The notes: generated from the sequence alone by a model not told the origin. A stretch of DNA of 24,822 bases from Desulfarculales bacterium UBA702 (GCA_002298165.1 DBMI01000046.1:1-24822), one strand, 5' to 3'. Counted from the stretch's first letter, positions 17,781 to 24,641 are shown. Translations and numbers: made by a program.

Positions 17781-18161
17781 CTACTTCGGAACGATTTTAC
17801 CGAGTTTTTCCTCGAGAGTAGCCGCAGTAAATGGTTTTACTATGTAATTGCTTACCTTTGCCTTCACAGCTTCCACTATATTTTCTTTTTGAGCCTCTGC
17901 GGTCACCATCAAGAAAGGCAGATCTTTAGTCGATTCCTGGCTTCGTACATGTTTCAGAAGCTCAATGCCGGTCATCTTTGGCATATTCCAGTCCGACACA
18001 ATAAGATCCACCTTGTTGGTACTGAGCACCTCAACAGCCGCTGAGCCATCTTCAGCTTCGATGATATTCTCAAACTGGAGATCACGCAGGATTTTTCTCA
18101 CGATTCGCCGCATTGTAAGAAAGTCATCGACGATAAGCACTGTCATGTCTTTGTAGGCCAT
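17781..18161 (-). CDS. cheY: Chemotaxis response regulator CheY
   Basis: A single receiver domain of 126 residues with every CheY landmark at the E. coli position: acidic pair D12-D13, phospho-acceptor D57 in SDWNMP, T87, Y106 and K109. This makes it the likely flagellar-motor regulator, phosphorylated by CheA and dephosphorylated by CheZ or CheX. GGAGG precedes the ATG by ten bases. It lies between cheB and cheA on the minus strand, with a 93-base gap to cheB that contains a strong inverted repeat. Confidence 0.96.
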   Translation of the reverse strand: MAYKDMTVLIVDDFLTMRRIVRKILRDLQFENIIEAEDGSAAVEVLSTNKVDLIVSDWNMPKMTGIELLKHVRSQESTKDLPFLMVTAEAQKENIVEAVKAKVSNYIVKPFTAATLEEKLGKIVPK

Positions 18162-18183
18162 CGACTTGCACCCTCCATTTAGT

Positions 18184-18203
18184 CCGCCGAAAATTCTCGG
18201 CGG
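18184..18203. repeat. Inverted repeat in the leader of cheY
   Basis: CCGCCGA-aaattc-TCGGCGG, a perfect 7-bp GC stem between cheB and cheY. In the direction of the genes it lies about 20 bases before the cheY start and just upstream of its GGAGG, and it is not followed by T residues. A role in mRNA processing or in setting the CheY level is possible. On the plus strand a T-run (CCCTTTTTTCC) follows, but no plus-strand gene ends here. Confidence 0.5.
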
Positions 18204-18254
18204 GTGCCCTTTTTTCCGAGCAACCCAAATTGACCCTGCCCGGTTGATAATGGA

Positions 18255-19358
18255 CTATTTTTCAGACGTCAGCACCCTCAGAACCTCACGTGATATATCG
18301 TTCAACGGAACGACACTTTCCGCAGCTCCCATCTTAATTGCCTCTTTTGGCATCCCGAATACGACACAACTGGCTTCATCCTGGGCTATCGTGCGCGCTC
18401 CCGCCTTCCTCATCTCCAGCATGCCGCTAGCGCCATCCCTGCCCATCCCCGTCATGATCACCCCGACGGCATTAGCTCCGGCATGACGCGCAACCGATTC
18501 GAAAAGAACATCAACCGACGGGCGCTGGTGGTAGACCAACGGGCCGGTGTTTACTTCAGTGTAATAGGTTCCGCCCACCCGTTTCAGCAACAAATGAAAG
18601 TTACCAGGCGCAATCAGAGCCGTCCCTGGGAGAACCGAGTCACCGTCTTTTGCCTCTCTTACTTCAATTTGACAAAGACTGTCGAGGCGTGCCGCAAAAG
18701 TAGTCGTAAATCGGGGCGGCATGTGCTGAACTACCACAATTCCCGGACTGTTCAGGGGCATTCCCATGAGTACTGTCTTCAGTGCCTCGGTCCCACCCGT
18801 TGATGCCCCCATCGCGATTACTTTGTGTGTCGTTCGTTTGAGAGCAAGCGATACTTCCTGATTTATCTTGCGCTCCGCCGCCGGGGTCTGTGCCGGTTCA
18901 CTGGGGGCTCGCATCCTTACCTGTGCGGCAGCCCTGATCTTCTCGGCCAATTGCACGCTCATGTCCCCGACCGCATACGATCCACCGGGTTTGGCAAGCA
19001 CTTCCACGGCACCGAATTCTAAAGCTTCGAGAGCCATCTCACTATTTTTCGGCGTAAGGGAACTTACGATGATTGTCGGAATAGGGTAATACTTCATCAG
19101 CTTTCGAAGAAAACTGATGCCGTCCATGCGCGGCATTTCGATATCAAGTGTGATAACGTCAGGCCTGAGACTGACTATTTTATCTCTTGCAACAAACGGA
19201 TCAGGAGCGGTCCCGACCACTACTATATCTTTGTGCTTCGACAATTCCTGGGAAAAAATCTTTCTCACAATGGCCGAATCATCGACTATGAGCACCTTTA
19301 TTTGTCTGATCTGACCGCCTGAGTATGGCATGTGCGTACTTTCAGTAAAGTGTGTCAA
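18255..19358 (-). CDS. cheB: Chemotaxis protein-glutamate methylesterase/deamidase CheB
   Basis: 367 residues: a receiver domain (D26-D27, phospho-acceptor D72 in LDIEMP, K123) and a C-terminal methylesterase with GASTGG (S186), QHMPP (H212) and MTGMGRDG (D308). The spacing of the Ser-His-Asp triad equals that of E. coli CheB. It removes methyl groups from chemoreceptors when phosphorylated by CheA. The start is most likely the TTG at 19358, because GAGGAG lies nine bases upstream; an in-frame ATG at 19331 has no such site and would remove only nine residues. It starts 24 bases after cheX. Confidence 0.96.
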   Translation of the reverse strand: MTHFTESTHMPYSGGQIRQIKVLIVDDSAIVRKIFSQELSKHKDIVVVGTAPDPFVARDKIVSLRPDVITLDIEMPRMDGISFLRKLMKYYPIPTIIVSSLTPKNSEMALEALEFGAVEVLAKPGGSYAVGDMSVQLAEKIRAAAQVRMRAPSEPAQTPAAERKINQEVSLALKRTTHKVIAMGASTGGTEALKTVLMGMPLNSPGIVVVQHMPPRFTTTFAARLDSLCQIEVREAKDGDSVLPGTALIAPGNFHLLLKRVGGTYYTEVNTGPLVYHQRPSVDVLFESVARHAGANAVGVIMTGMGRDGASGMLEMRKAGARTIAQDEASCVVFGMPKEAIKMGAAESVVPLNDISREVLRVLTSEK

Positions 19359-19382
19359 GATGTTTGTCTCCTCGGCTGAGGA

Positions 19383-19853
19383 TTAACCCGGGCCGTCCGC
19401 CATTTCATGGTATTGAAGCGATACATACCCGGCCTCTTCGCCAAAACATCCAAAGCACAGTCCGGTTGAACCGGTTATCCCCGGCTCTTGCCCGGCTAAA
19501 TCGATCTCCCAGGCTTGCGGAATTCCCAGAGACCATTCGTAGTCTTTCATGGGTACGTGATAGTTGCCCCCGATCATATTGATGAATTCCTTCAACGCGT
19601 CCTCTATATCCGCCTCCCCGATTCCCTCTTCATCGACACCAATCAGGTTGGCCGTAATCATTCTGGCAAATTGCCCGGTTACACGCAGAGAAATCGCAAT
19701 CCGCCCTTTTTTTCCAGATATGACAATCTCGGACTGATATCGGAAAGGCGCCCCGGTACTTTCGACCTCGAAATCAACAACGGTGAAGAACATCGTTTCC
19801 AGCACTTCAGAAATCACATCCTTCAGGGCTCTTTCCCATTGGTGCATTATCAT
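19383..19853 (-). CDS. cheX: CheX-family CheY-P phosphatase
   Basis: 156 residues. DALKEFINMIGGN (85-97) contains the ExxN active-site pair (E89, N92) and following glycines of the CheC/CheX/FliY phosphatases; a single copy of the motif and the length fit CheX. The product should dephosphorylate a CheY. The ATG at 19853 is preceded by GGGAG seven bases away, so the gene starts inside the end of the upstream response regulator gene (47-base overlap); a start at 19847 is equally in frame. It lies directly beside that regulator, which suggests it is the substrate, but this is inference. The C-terminal ~55 residues, with Cys133 and Cys136, are less typical. Confidence 0.82.
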   Translation of the reverse strand: MIMHQWERALKDVISEVLETMFFTVVDFEVESTGAPFRYQSEIVISGKKGRIAISLRVTGQFARMITANLIGVDEEGIGEADIEDALKEFINMIGGNYHVPMKDYEWSLGIPQAWEIDLAGQEPGITGSTGLCFGCFGEEAGYVSLQYHEMADGPG

Positions 19854-20232
19854 CGAATTCTCCCATAACCTGGCTCAGAAGAGCGAAGATCTCCTCGGGA
19901 CGAAAAGGCTTGCGGATATAGCCGCTGGCACCACAATCCATCAAATCCTGCAGGCGGTCCTTGTTACCTTCGGTGGTTATGAAAACAACCGGTATGTCAC
20001 AGTTGGGTGCCTTGCCCTTGAGCGACTTTATGAATTCGAAACCATCCATGACCGGCATGTGAATGTCCGAGAGGATCAGGTCGATCCACTTGCCCTCCAT
20101 GAGATCGAGTGCCTCCCGGCCATTTGACGCCTCGAGATAATCACCGATTCGAAAACCTGATATCTCGAGAGTCTTCCTGATGACCATCCGCATCGACTTC
20201 GAATCATCCACTACTAAGATGTTGTAGGACAT
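19807..20232 (-). CDS. Second CheY-like response regulator
   Basis: 141 residues: one receiver domain with D9-D10, phospho-acceptor D56 in SDIHMP, T86 and K108, and an extra tail of about 20 mostly polar residues. It differs from the other CheY in the cluster, lacking the SDWNMP motif and having Ser-Gly-Tyr-Ile-Arg before KP, so it may serve a different output or act as a phosphate sink. GAGG lies about five bases before the ATG. Its last 47 bases overlap the start of cheX. Confidence 0.92.
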   Translation of the reverse strand: MSYNILVVDDSKSMRMVIRKTLEISGFRIGDYLEASNGREALDLMEGKWIDLILSDIHMPVMDGFEFIKSLKGKAPNCDIPVVFITTEGNKDRLQDLMDCGASGYIRKPFRPEEIFALLSQVMGEFDDNAPMGKSPEGCDF

Positions 20233-20268
20233 GACTCCCTCACGAGCCTCCGTTCTTGCGGAAGCTAC

Positions 20269-20748
20269 TTAAATTTCAACTTCCGATTCGCCGCCAGCTT
20301 TCACAATAACTTTGCCGGAAGCCATTTCGAGACGAACCGTTCTGTTTACCGTACCACCAACCTGTTCGGCTTTTACCATCACATTGTTGCGCCAGAAGAT
20401 CTTGCGCAATGCGACATAGTTTCGTTTGCCAATGTTGAAGATGCCTTCCTGGTCGAGGATTTGCGCACCTCCGACGACCTTCACTATGATATGTTCCTTC
20501 CTGGCACCCAATTGATAGCTGTTCTTGAAAAGCATCGATATGCCAGTATCCGCAAACATGTTGGGATTTTGTCTCGCTTTCTCGGAATCCAGACTCGACT
20601 CAGGCAACATGTAGTGCAGCATGCCTCCCACCTTTGCAACTGGGTCAAAAATGATCACGGCGATGCAGGAACCCAGAGAATAGGTAATCAGTACCTCATC
20701 AGGGTTGTTACTTATCGCCATGTCTGCCACACCAACTACTCTTCTCAT
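20269..20748 (-). CDS. cheD: Chemoreceptor glutamine deamidase CheD
   Basis: 159 residues with the CheD catalytic set: TYSLGSC (T22, C28) and GGMLHYMLP (H45), the same spacing as in Thermotoga CheD (T21, C27, H44). It deamidates specific glutamines on chemoreceptors and, in systems that have CheC, is modulated by it. Here the cluster has CheX rather than CheC. The gene lies between cheR and the second response regulator, 59 bases after cheR. Confidence 0.96.
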   Translation of the reverse strand: MRRVVGVADMAISNNPDEVLITYSLGSCIAVIIFDPVAKVGGMLHYMLPESSLDSEKARQNPNMFADTGISMLFKNSYQLGARKEHIIVKVVGGAQILDQEGIFNIGKRNYVALRKIFWRNNVMVKAEQVGGTVNRTVRLEMASGKVIVKAGGESEVEI

Positions 20749-20807
20749 CTGCTGTCTCTTACCAAAACAAAGACGTTATCAGCAACACAGGAACGTGGTG
20801 GTCCAAG

Positions 20808-21632
20808 CTAATTCCTGTAGACCGCGGGTCTTACATAACCAAGCTTGTGCGCCAGACCGGTCAGGCTTTCCGAGTGACCGACGAAGAGGTACCCACCGGG
20901 CGTCAGGAAGCTCGCCATTTTATTCACCAATTCTTCCTGTGTCTTTTTGTCGAAATAAATCATAACGTTGCGGCAAAAAATAAAGTCAAACTGTCCCCTG
21001 AATGGATATGAATCCTTGAGATTGAGTCTGCGAAAAGTGACGATTCGCTTTACCTGAGGTCCGACTTCATATTCGGTTGTGCCGTTTTCGCTAAATTTTC
21101 GGAAATGGACCTGCCGCATTGCGGGAGGAACCTTTTGCACTTTCTCTTCAGAATAAACCCCACGGTAGGCAACATCGAGTACGCGGGTGGAGATGTCTGT
21201 GGCAAGGATGCGGAAATCCCATCGACCGGGATCGGAAATTTGCGAAAGCACGCACATTGCCAAACTGTAAGGCTCTTCACCGGTCGAACAGCCGGCGCTC
21301 CATACCCTTAATTTCGAATTGCCTTCCTTCTGCTTTTGCGCAAGCAGTTCGGGCAAAGTCTTTTCCAGGAAATCGAAATGCTGGGATTCCCGGAAGAAGT
21401 AGGTAAGATTGGTGGAGACGGAATCTAAGAAGTTTATGAACTCCCGGGGATTTGCCGGAGAAGTGATATGGTTGAAATAATCTTCATAGGTGCTGATACC
21501 GGTGATTCTTAGTCGTTTGTTCAGACGCGCCTGGAGAAGGGCCTTTTTGCCTTCATGAAGGTTGATGCCGCACTGGTCATAGACGAGTTGGCTGAATTGC
21601 TGAAAAATCCTGTCAGGCAGGTTCTTTTCCAT
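20808..21632 (-). CDS. cheR: Chemoreceptor methyltransferase CheR
   Basis: 274 residues, the usual length. The N-terminal helical domain (about 1-75) is followed by NLTYFFRE (75-82) and the S-adenosylmethionine-binding segment WSAGCSTGEEPYS (111-123), then FIFCRNVMIYFD near residue 225 and a C-terminal GGYLFVGHSES. It methylates glutamates on chemoreceptors using SAM, opposing CheB. There is no C-terminal receptor-tethering peptide that I can identify. It is the second gene of the cluster, 283 bases after cheW. Confidence 0.97.
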   Translation of the reverse strand: MEKNLPDRIFQQFSQLVYDQCGINLHEGKKALLQARLNKRLRITGISTYEDYFNHITSPANPREFINFLDSVSTNLTYFFRESQHFDFLEKTLPELLAQKQKEGNSKLRVWSAGCSTGEEPYSLAMCVLSQISDPGRWDFRILATDISTRVLDVAYRGVYSEEKVQKVPPAMRQVHFRKFSENGTTEYEVGPQVKRIVTFRRLNLKDSYPFRGQFDFIFCRNVMIYFDKKTQEELVNKMASFLTPGGYLFVGHSESLTGLAHKLGYVRPAVYRN

Positions 21633-21716
21633 ACCCGTGCTTTTTCCCTTCGATGTTACCCCAGCGCGATAACTGCACTTGTCTTCGGCGCATTTTCCAA
21701 GAATCGAATCGGAGAG

Positions 21717-21751
21717 CCGCGAGACATTTACTCACTCATGAGATCTCGCGG
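21717..21751. repeat. Inverted repeat in the cheW-cheR gap
   Basis: CCGCGAGA (21717-21724) and TCTCGCGG (21744-21751), perfect 8-bp arms around a 19-base loop that itself contains CTCATGAG. It sits in the 283-base gap between cheW and cheR, the widest in the cluster, where nothing else was seen. It could be an intercistronic hairpin that separates expression of cheW from the other genes. Confidence 0.45.
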
Positions 21752-21915
21752 GGCCGTTCCCCTATGATTCATACTCGGGAGTCGACAACCATTGCCACCG
21801 GGGTTTGGATAAATCTTATTTGCCTACCCAGGTCCAGTGCAGCCATCGATCCCGCCCCAAGGCCGCGGCCGGCTTGATCGCCACCGGTCGCGCCATGGGC
21901 GGAATTTAAGATTTC

Positions 21916-22428
21916 TCAGGCAACTTTGTCCAGGAATCCGACATCTTCGCAGCTCAACACCTGGTCGATATCGAGGAGAATCTTTACCCCTCCCCCTGTT
22001 TTGGCCATTCCAAGGATATACTGCGTATTCAGAGTCGTTCCGAAGCTCGGAGTGTCCTCGATGTCAGCGCCCCTGATGTTCAGTACTTCAGAGACCGAGT
22101 CCACCACAATTCCGATGTGGAGTTTGCACGCATCGCCATCTATTTCGACGACCACTATACAGGTTCGCTCCGTATAGCCGTTTTCGCCCATCCCGAATCG
22201 CAGCCTCAGGTCGATGACCGGAATCACCTTCCCACGGAGATTGATCACCCCTTTCACATATTCAGGGGTCTGCGGCACAGGAGTTATTCGCATCATCCCT
22301 ATGATTTCCTTGACCTTCAAAATACCGATCCCGTATTCCTCCTCGCCGAGAGAAAAGGTCAGGTACTTGCCTTCTCTATCAACACCGGAACTCTCCAACT
22401 GACCTGCCATGCCCGCCTGATTTCTCAT
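21916..22428 (-). CDS. cheW: Chemotaxis coupling protein CheW
   Basis: 170 residues, a single CheW domain: YLTFSLGEEEYGIGILKVKE opens it, PEYVKGVINLRGKVIPVIDL follows near residues 55-75, and the second beta-barrel half closes it. It links chemoreceptors to CheA at the inner membrane. I chose the ATG at 22428 because GGAGT lies eight bases upstream; a TTG at 22473 would add 15 charged residues and has a poorer site. It is the first gene of the chemotaxis cluster, so a promoter for the whole cluster is expected in the gap upstream. Confidence 0.96.
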   Translation of the reverse strand: MRNQAGMAGQLESSGVDREGKYLTFSLGEEEYGIGILKVKEIIGMMRITPVPQTPEYVKGVINLRGKVIPVIDLRLRFGMGENGYTERTCIVVVEIDGDACKLHIGIVVDSVSEVLNIRGADIEDTPSFGTTLNTQYILGMAKTGGGVKILLDIDQVLSCEDVGFLDKVA

Positions 22429-22979
22429 GAGAGATGACTCCTTTTTTGATTTCACGCGATTTAAAACCTTCAAAACTCCACAAACATATCGATCACCAAA
22501 AGGATCTTGCCGTAATAGAATACCGGCTTAGTTGAATGCCTCCCTCAACACCAGCCATAATTCCTAACTCCCAGGCAAAGTGCCGCCCCCGCCCCCGACA
22601 TTTCCTTCCCCTCGCCCTAGAAAAATCTCTTTTTTGGGGTGGCGCGGCTATTTCTTTGATTCCACGTTCTTACGTATTATCGGACAGGACGAATTTTTTC
22701 TTCAATGCAACAGTCAAATAAAATCGTAATGATGCTCCGATTGGGAAGTTTTGGTAATTTTCTCCAGCTTAAGAAGTTTTCGGTAAGCCAGTTTATCCCC
22801 GGTCGATGATGTTGATTAAGCTTGATTTGAAAAGGAGAGTGGATTGCAGCTAACCGGGGAAATCTCGACCCAATGCCCTGTTTTTCAATCTAAATTATTC
22901 CTGGTCTCCATTAAGAATCTTTAGCAGATTCTCACTTGGCGTAAGTCATGTTTCAGCTCTGCGTTTTAAGTTATTTATT

Positions 22980-23006
22980 TAAGGTTTTTAACCGAGTTGC
23001 CGATTA
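22980..23006 (+). promoter_or_regulatory. Sigma-28 (FliA) promoter candidate
   Basis: TAAGGTTT - 11 bases - GCCGATTA. Compared with the E. coli flagellar consensus TAAAGTTT-N11-GCCGATAA, each box matches at seven of eight positions and the spacer is exact. It faces the PilZ gene at 23187; transcription would start near 23013-23016. The flagellar sigma factor would place the downstream product under late flagellar control, which fits the neighbouring chemotaxis genes. Confidence 0.7.
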
Positions 23007-23047
23007 AAATAATGTTATGTCTGGGTTAGATTACATCATAGGCGGGG

Positions 23048-23082
23048 AGGAGTCGGATGAAAGATTCCGGCTCCTTCTTTTT
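23048..23082 (+). terminator. Hairpin with T-tail downstream of the sigma-28 promoter
   Basis: AGGAGTCGGA (23048-23057) pairs with TCCGGCTCCT (23066-23075), ten base pairs including one G-T, with an 8-base loop, then TCTTTTT. This looks like an intrinsic terminator and would end a transcript of about 70 nt from the promoter above. The stem also includes the AGGAG of a possible short reading frame at 23057, so it might act by hiding a ribosome-binding site instead. Confidence 0.45.
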
Positions 23083-23101
23083 GAACATTCAGCGCCTGTA
23101 G
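23057..23101 (+). CDS. Possible 14-codon leader peptide
   Basis: ATG at 23057 opens MKDSGSFFLNIQRL and ends at TAG. GGGGAGGAG lies four to six bases upstream, the strongest ribosome-binding site in this gap. The frame overlaps the hairpin, so translation and hairpin formation would exclude each other. So short a frame can occur by chance; only the position and the ribosome-binding site support it. Confidence 0.25.
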   Translation: MKDSGSFFLNIQRL

Positions 23102-23186
23102 GACCAGTTGACTGTGGGACCTGCAATTACCAGATCAGCAATTTAGACCGGCAATTGCAATCGCTTCAAGGATAAGGACCAAATAG

Positions 23187-23555
23187 ATGGGCAATGAAAG
23201 TGAAAGAAGGCGTTTTACTCGGGTGCCGTTTAACTCCGAAGCTTTCTTAAAAACACCTGAGGGCGAATTTCGCGGGACTGTGGAAAACCTCAGCCTTAAT
23301 GGCACATTTTTCAGAATGACCGATAGAATACCGGTCGGCAAAGCGGTCGAGGTAGTAATATATCTTGCCGAACCAGCTTCCGACATCAGCTTTGTGATTA
23401 GCGGCTCCATCATCCGGCACACTCCGGACGGCATGGCTATAAGCTTCTCGGGAATGTATCTTGGCGACTTCGAGCGGCTAAGAGATGCAGTGGCAAATAG
23501 CCTTGGGGATAAACAAAAGGTAATCTGCGAATTTCTCAAATATATGGAGCGGTAA
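23187..23555 (+). CDS. PilZ domain protein
   Basis: A 122-residue protein consisting almost entirely of one PilZ domain: RRFTR (RxxxR, residues 8-12), NLSLNG (NxSxxG, 34-39), then beta strands ending around residue 90 and a C-terminal helix. Both c-di-GMP-contacting motifs are intact, so it very likely binds c-di-GMP and passes the signal to an unknown partner. AAGGA precedes the ATG by about 10 bases. The sigma-28-like promoter 180 bases upstream suggests it is made with late flagellar genes; a YcgR-like motor-brake role is possible, but the YcgR N-terminal domain is absent. It converges on the small membrane protein gene, 38 bases away. Confidence 0.88.
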   Translation: MGNESERRRFTRVPFNSEAFLKTPEGEFRGTVENLSLNGTFFRMTDRIPVGKAVEVVIYLAEPASDISFVISGSIIRHTPDGMAISFSGMYLGDFERLRDAVANSLGDKQKVICEFLKYMER

Positions 23556-23593
23556 CCTTTTGTAGTGCTCCGGCCCATTCGGTCCCTGCTCCG

Positions 23594-23815
23594 CTATATT
23601 GGCCTGTCGAAATCCCTTTCCAGTTCTTCCGCTTTTTTGTAAGCCGTTATCGCCGAAATAATATGGCAGATCCAGCCGAGCAGCCCTCCGGTGCCAATCC
23701 AAAGACCGGGGGTGATTATCAGCCAAAATATCCCGCGCAGAAAAAACCCATTATAAAATTGCCCAAGCCCCGGAATGATCAAGCTGAGCACAGCAGCATT
23801 GCCCGGTCGTGTCAT
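23594..23815 (-). CDS. Small TM2-like membrane protein
   Basis: 73 residues. PGLGQFYNG (15-23) and two hydrophobic segments (about 6-20 plus 25-42, and 42-58) followed by a charged tail are typical of small conserved membrane proteins related to TM2-domain proteins. The function is unknown. The ATG at 23815 has GGAGG six bases upstream, a strong site; an upstream in-frame start at 23860 gives an Arg-rich extension that looks unrelated. It is divergent from lexA. Confidence 0.72.
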   Translation of the reverse strand: MTRPGNAAVLSLIIPGLGQFYNGFFLRGIFWLIITPGLWIGTGGLLGWICHIISAITAYKKAEELERDFDRPI

Positions 23816-23935
23816 CGCCCCCCTCCTTAATTTTCGTACCCCGGCACTCGCCCTTACCACTTAAACTCTAGCCCAGCACCTCTTTCGAGTCCACTGATTT
23901 AAAAACTCAGGATTTTAAACATGATTCTAAAATAC

Positions 23936-23964
23936 TTGACTTTCACCATTTGTTCACCTTAAAT
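23936..23964 (+). promoter_or_regulatory. Sigma-70-type promoter of lexA
   Basis: TTGACT (23936-23941), 17-base spacer, TTAAAT (23959-23964), ending 33 bases before the lexA ATG. The -35 box matches the consensus at five of six positions, the spacing is optimal, and the -10 box lies within the palindrome described next. Confidence 0.65.
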
Positions 23965-23979
23965 TGTAATCGCAATTTA
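23960..23979 (+). promoter_or_regulatory. lexA: Candidate LexA operator (autoregulatory palindrome)
   Basis: TAAATTG-taatcg-CAATTTA is a perfect 7-bp inverted repeat overlapping the -10 box and probable start site of lexA. Its position is where a LexA dimer would repress its own gene. It resembles neither the E. coli CTG-N10-CAG box nor the Gram-positive GAAC-N4-GTTC box; LexA sites are known to differ widely among deltaproteobacterial groups. The assignment is inferred from position and symmetry. Confidence 0.55.
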
Positions 23980-23997
23980 TGAAAGGAAGCCCTGAAG

Positions 23998-24612
23998 ATG
24001 ACAGGAATTACCCCGGCACAGCAAAAGGTTTTCAGTTTTGTGCGCGAATATATAAACCGCCACGGCTATTCCCCGTCCTACGAGGAAGTGAGGCGAAGTC
24101 TCGGATTCAAATCTCTCAACTCGGTTTATAAGCACCTCAAGCAACTCGAACGGCGCGGATATCTCAAAAGTCCATGGGACAACGGGAAACGCGTCCTTGA
24201 GATCGTATCGCTTGCCGCCGGATCGGCGGCGATTCCATTTCTGGGGGAGGTTGCCGCCGGAACGCCGATTGAAGCGGTTGAAACCTCTGAGTCCATTGAA
24301 GTCCCGGAAAATTTCCTCGGGAACGGAAACAATTTCGCACTGCGAGTCCGGGGCGATTCAATGATCGATGACGGGATACGCGACGGCGACATTCTGATTA
24401 TCACCCGGCAGCCGCAGGCCGAAAACGGGCAAACAGTTGTCGCCCTGGTGCGGGGAGAGGCGACGGTAAAGAAGTTTTATCTCAGGGGAAGCGAAATTGA
24501 ACTGAAGCCGGCAAACTCGCAAATGAAACCCATTTTTGCGGATGCCGCGGAGGTCGAAATAGTCGGTGTGGTGATGGGTCTTCTGCGAAGCTATCGAACC
24601 CAGAAGCATTGA
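23998..24612 (+). CDS. lexA: SOS repressor LexA
   Basis: 204 residues, close to the usual length. The N-terminal winged-helix DNA-binding domain contains SPSYEEVRRSLGFKSLNSVY (25-44), including the recognition helix, and the C-terminal S24 autopeptidase domain has the A87-G88 cleavage site in EVAAGTP, S121 in RGDSM and K158 in TVKKF; the Ser-Lys spacing equals that of E. coli LexA. It should repress DNA-damage genes and cleave itself when RecA is activated. GAAAGGAAG lies about 11 bases before the ATG. No other SOS gene is in the window, though one may follow past the right edge. Confidence 0.97.
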   Translation: MTGITPAQQKVFSFVREYINRHGYSPSYEEVRRSLGFKSLNSVYKHLKQLERRGYLKSPWDNGKRVLEIVSLAAGSAAIPFLGEVAAGTPIEAVETSESIEVPENFLGNGNNFALRVRGDSMIDDGIRDGDILIITRQPQAENGQTVVALVRGEATVKKFYLRGSEIELKPANSQMKPIFADAAEVEIVGVVMGLLRSYRTQKH

Positions 24613-24613
24613 T

Positions 24614-24641
24614 GTTGCGGGTTGCGGGTTGCGGGTTGCGG
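24614..24641. repeat. Four tandem GTTGCGG heptamers downstream of lexA
   Basis: Four perfect copies of GTTGCGG beginning one base after the lexA stop codon, followed by GGTTAACC. Seven-base tandem repeats of this kind resemble short tandemly repeated repetitive sequences scattered in intergenic regions of some bacteria. Nothing else convincing was seen between here and the right edge, apart from an AT-rich palindrome around 24749-24774. Confidence 0.9.

Larger units (their letters stand above)
22429..23186. other. 758-base intergenic region between cheW and the PilZ gene
   Basis: A long divergent gap with no convincing conventional gene. It holds a sigma-28-like promoter (22980-23006) and a hairpin with T-tail (23048-23082), both on the plus strand. 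On the minus strand a TCCGATAA box (22677-22684) resembles a sigma-28 -10 element for cheW but has no matching -35. An inverted repeat CCCCGGT/ACCGGGG (22797-22803, 22853-22859) encloses about 50 bases. Three GCAATT direct repeats (23123, 23138, 23151) lie just before the PilZ gene. Confidence 0.6.

Noticed and set aside
18184..18220. Intrinsic terminator on the plus strand (hairpin followed by a T-run)
   Set aside because: No plus-strand gene ends nearby; all genes here run on the minus strand, where the hairpin lacks a T-tail.
22677..22684. Minus-strand TCCGATAA as a sigma-28 -10 box for cheW
   Set aside because: The -10 box is good but no TAAA-like box lies 11 bases upstream, and it would leave an untranslated leader of about 240 bases. 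Kept only as a remark.
22536..22721. 61-codon open frame in the gap before the PilZ gene
   Set aside because: No ribosome-binding site and a low-complexity Pro/Arg/Ser-rich product; probably non-coding.
22797..22859. Structured RNA or c-di-GMP riboswitch enclosed by CCCCGGT/ACCGGGG
   Set aside because: I looked for the conserved GEMM segments and found none; a single 7-bp long-range pairing is too little evidence.
22847..22924. 25-codon frame starting at a TTG after GGAGAG
   Set aside because: A TTG start, a chance-length frame and no recognisable product; the ribosome-binding match alone is not enough.
23952..23966. GTTC-containing Gram-positive or alphaproteobacterial LexA box
   Set aside because: The partner half-site (GAAC four bases upstream, or GTTC seven bases downstream) is missing; the palindrome at 23960-23979 fits better.
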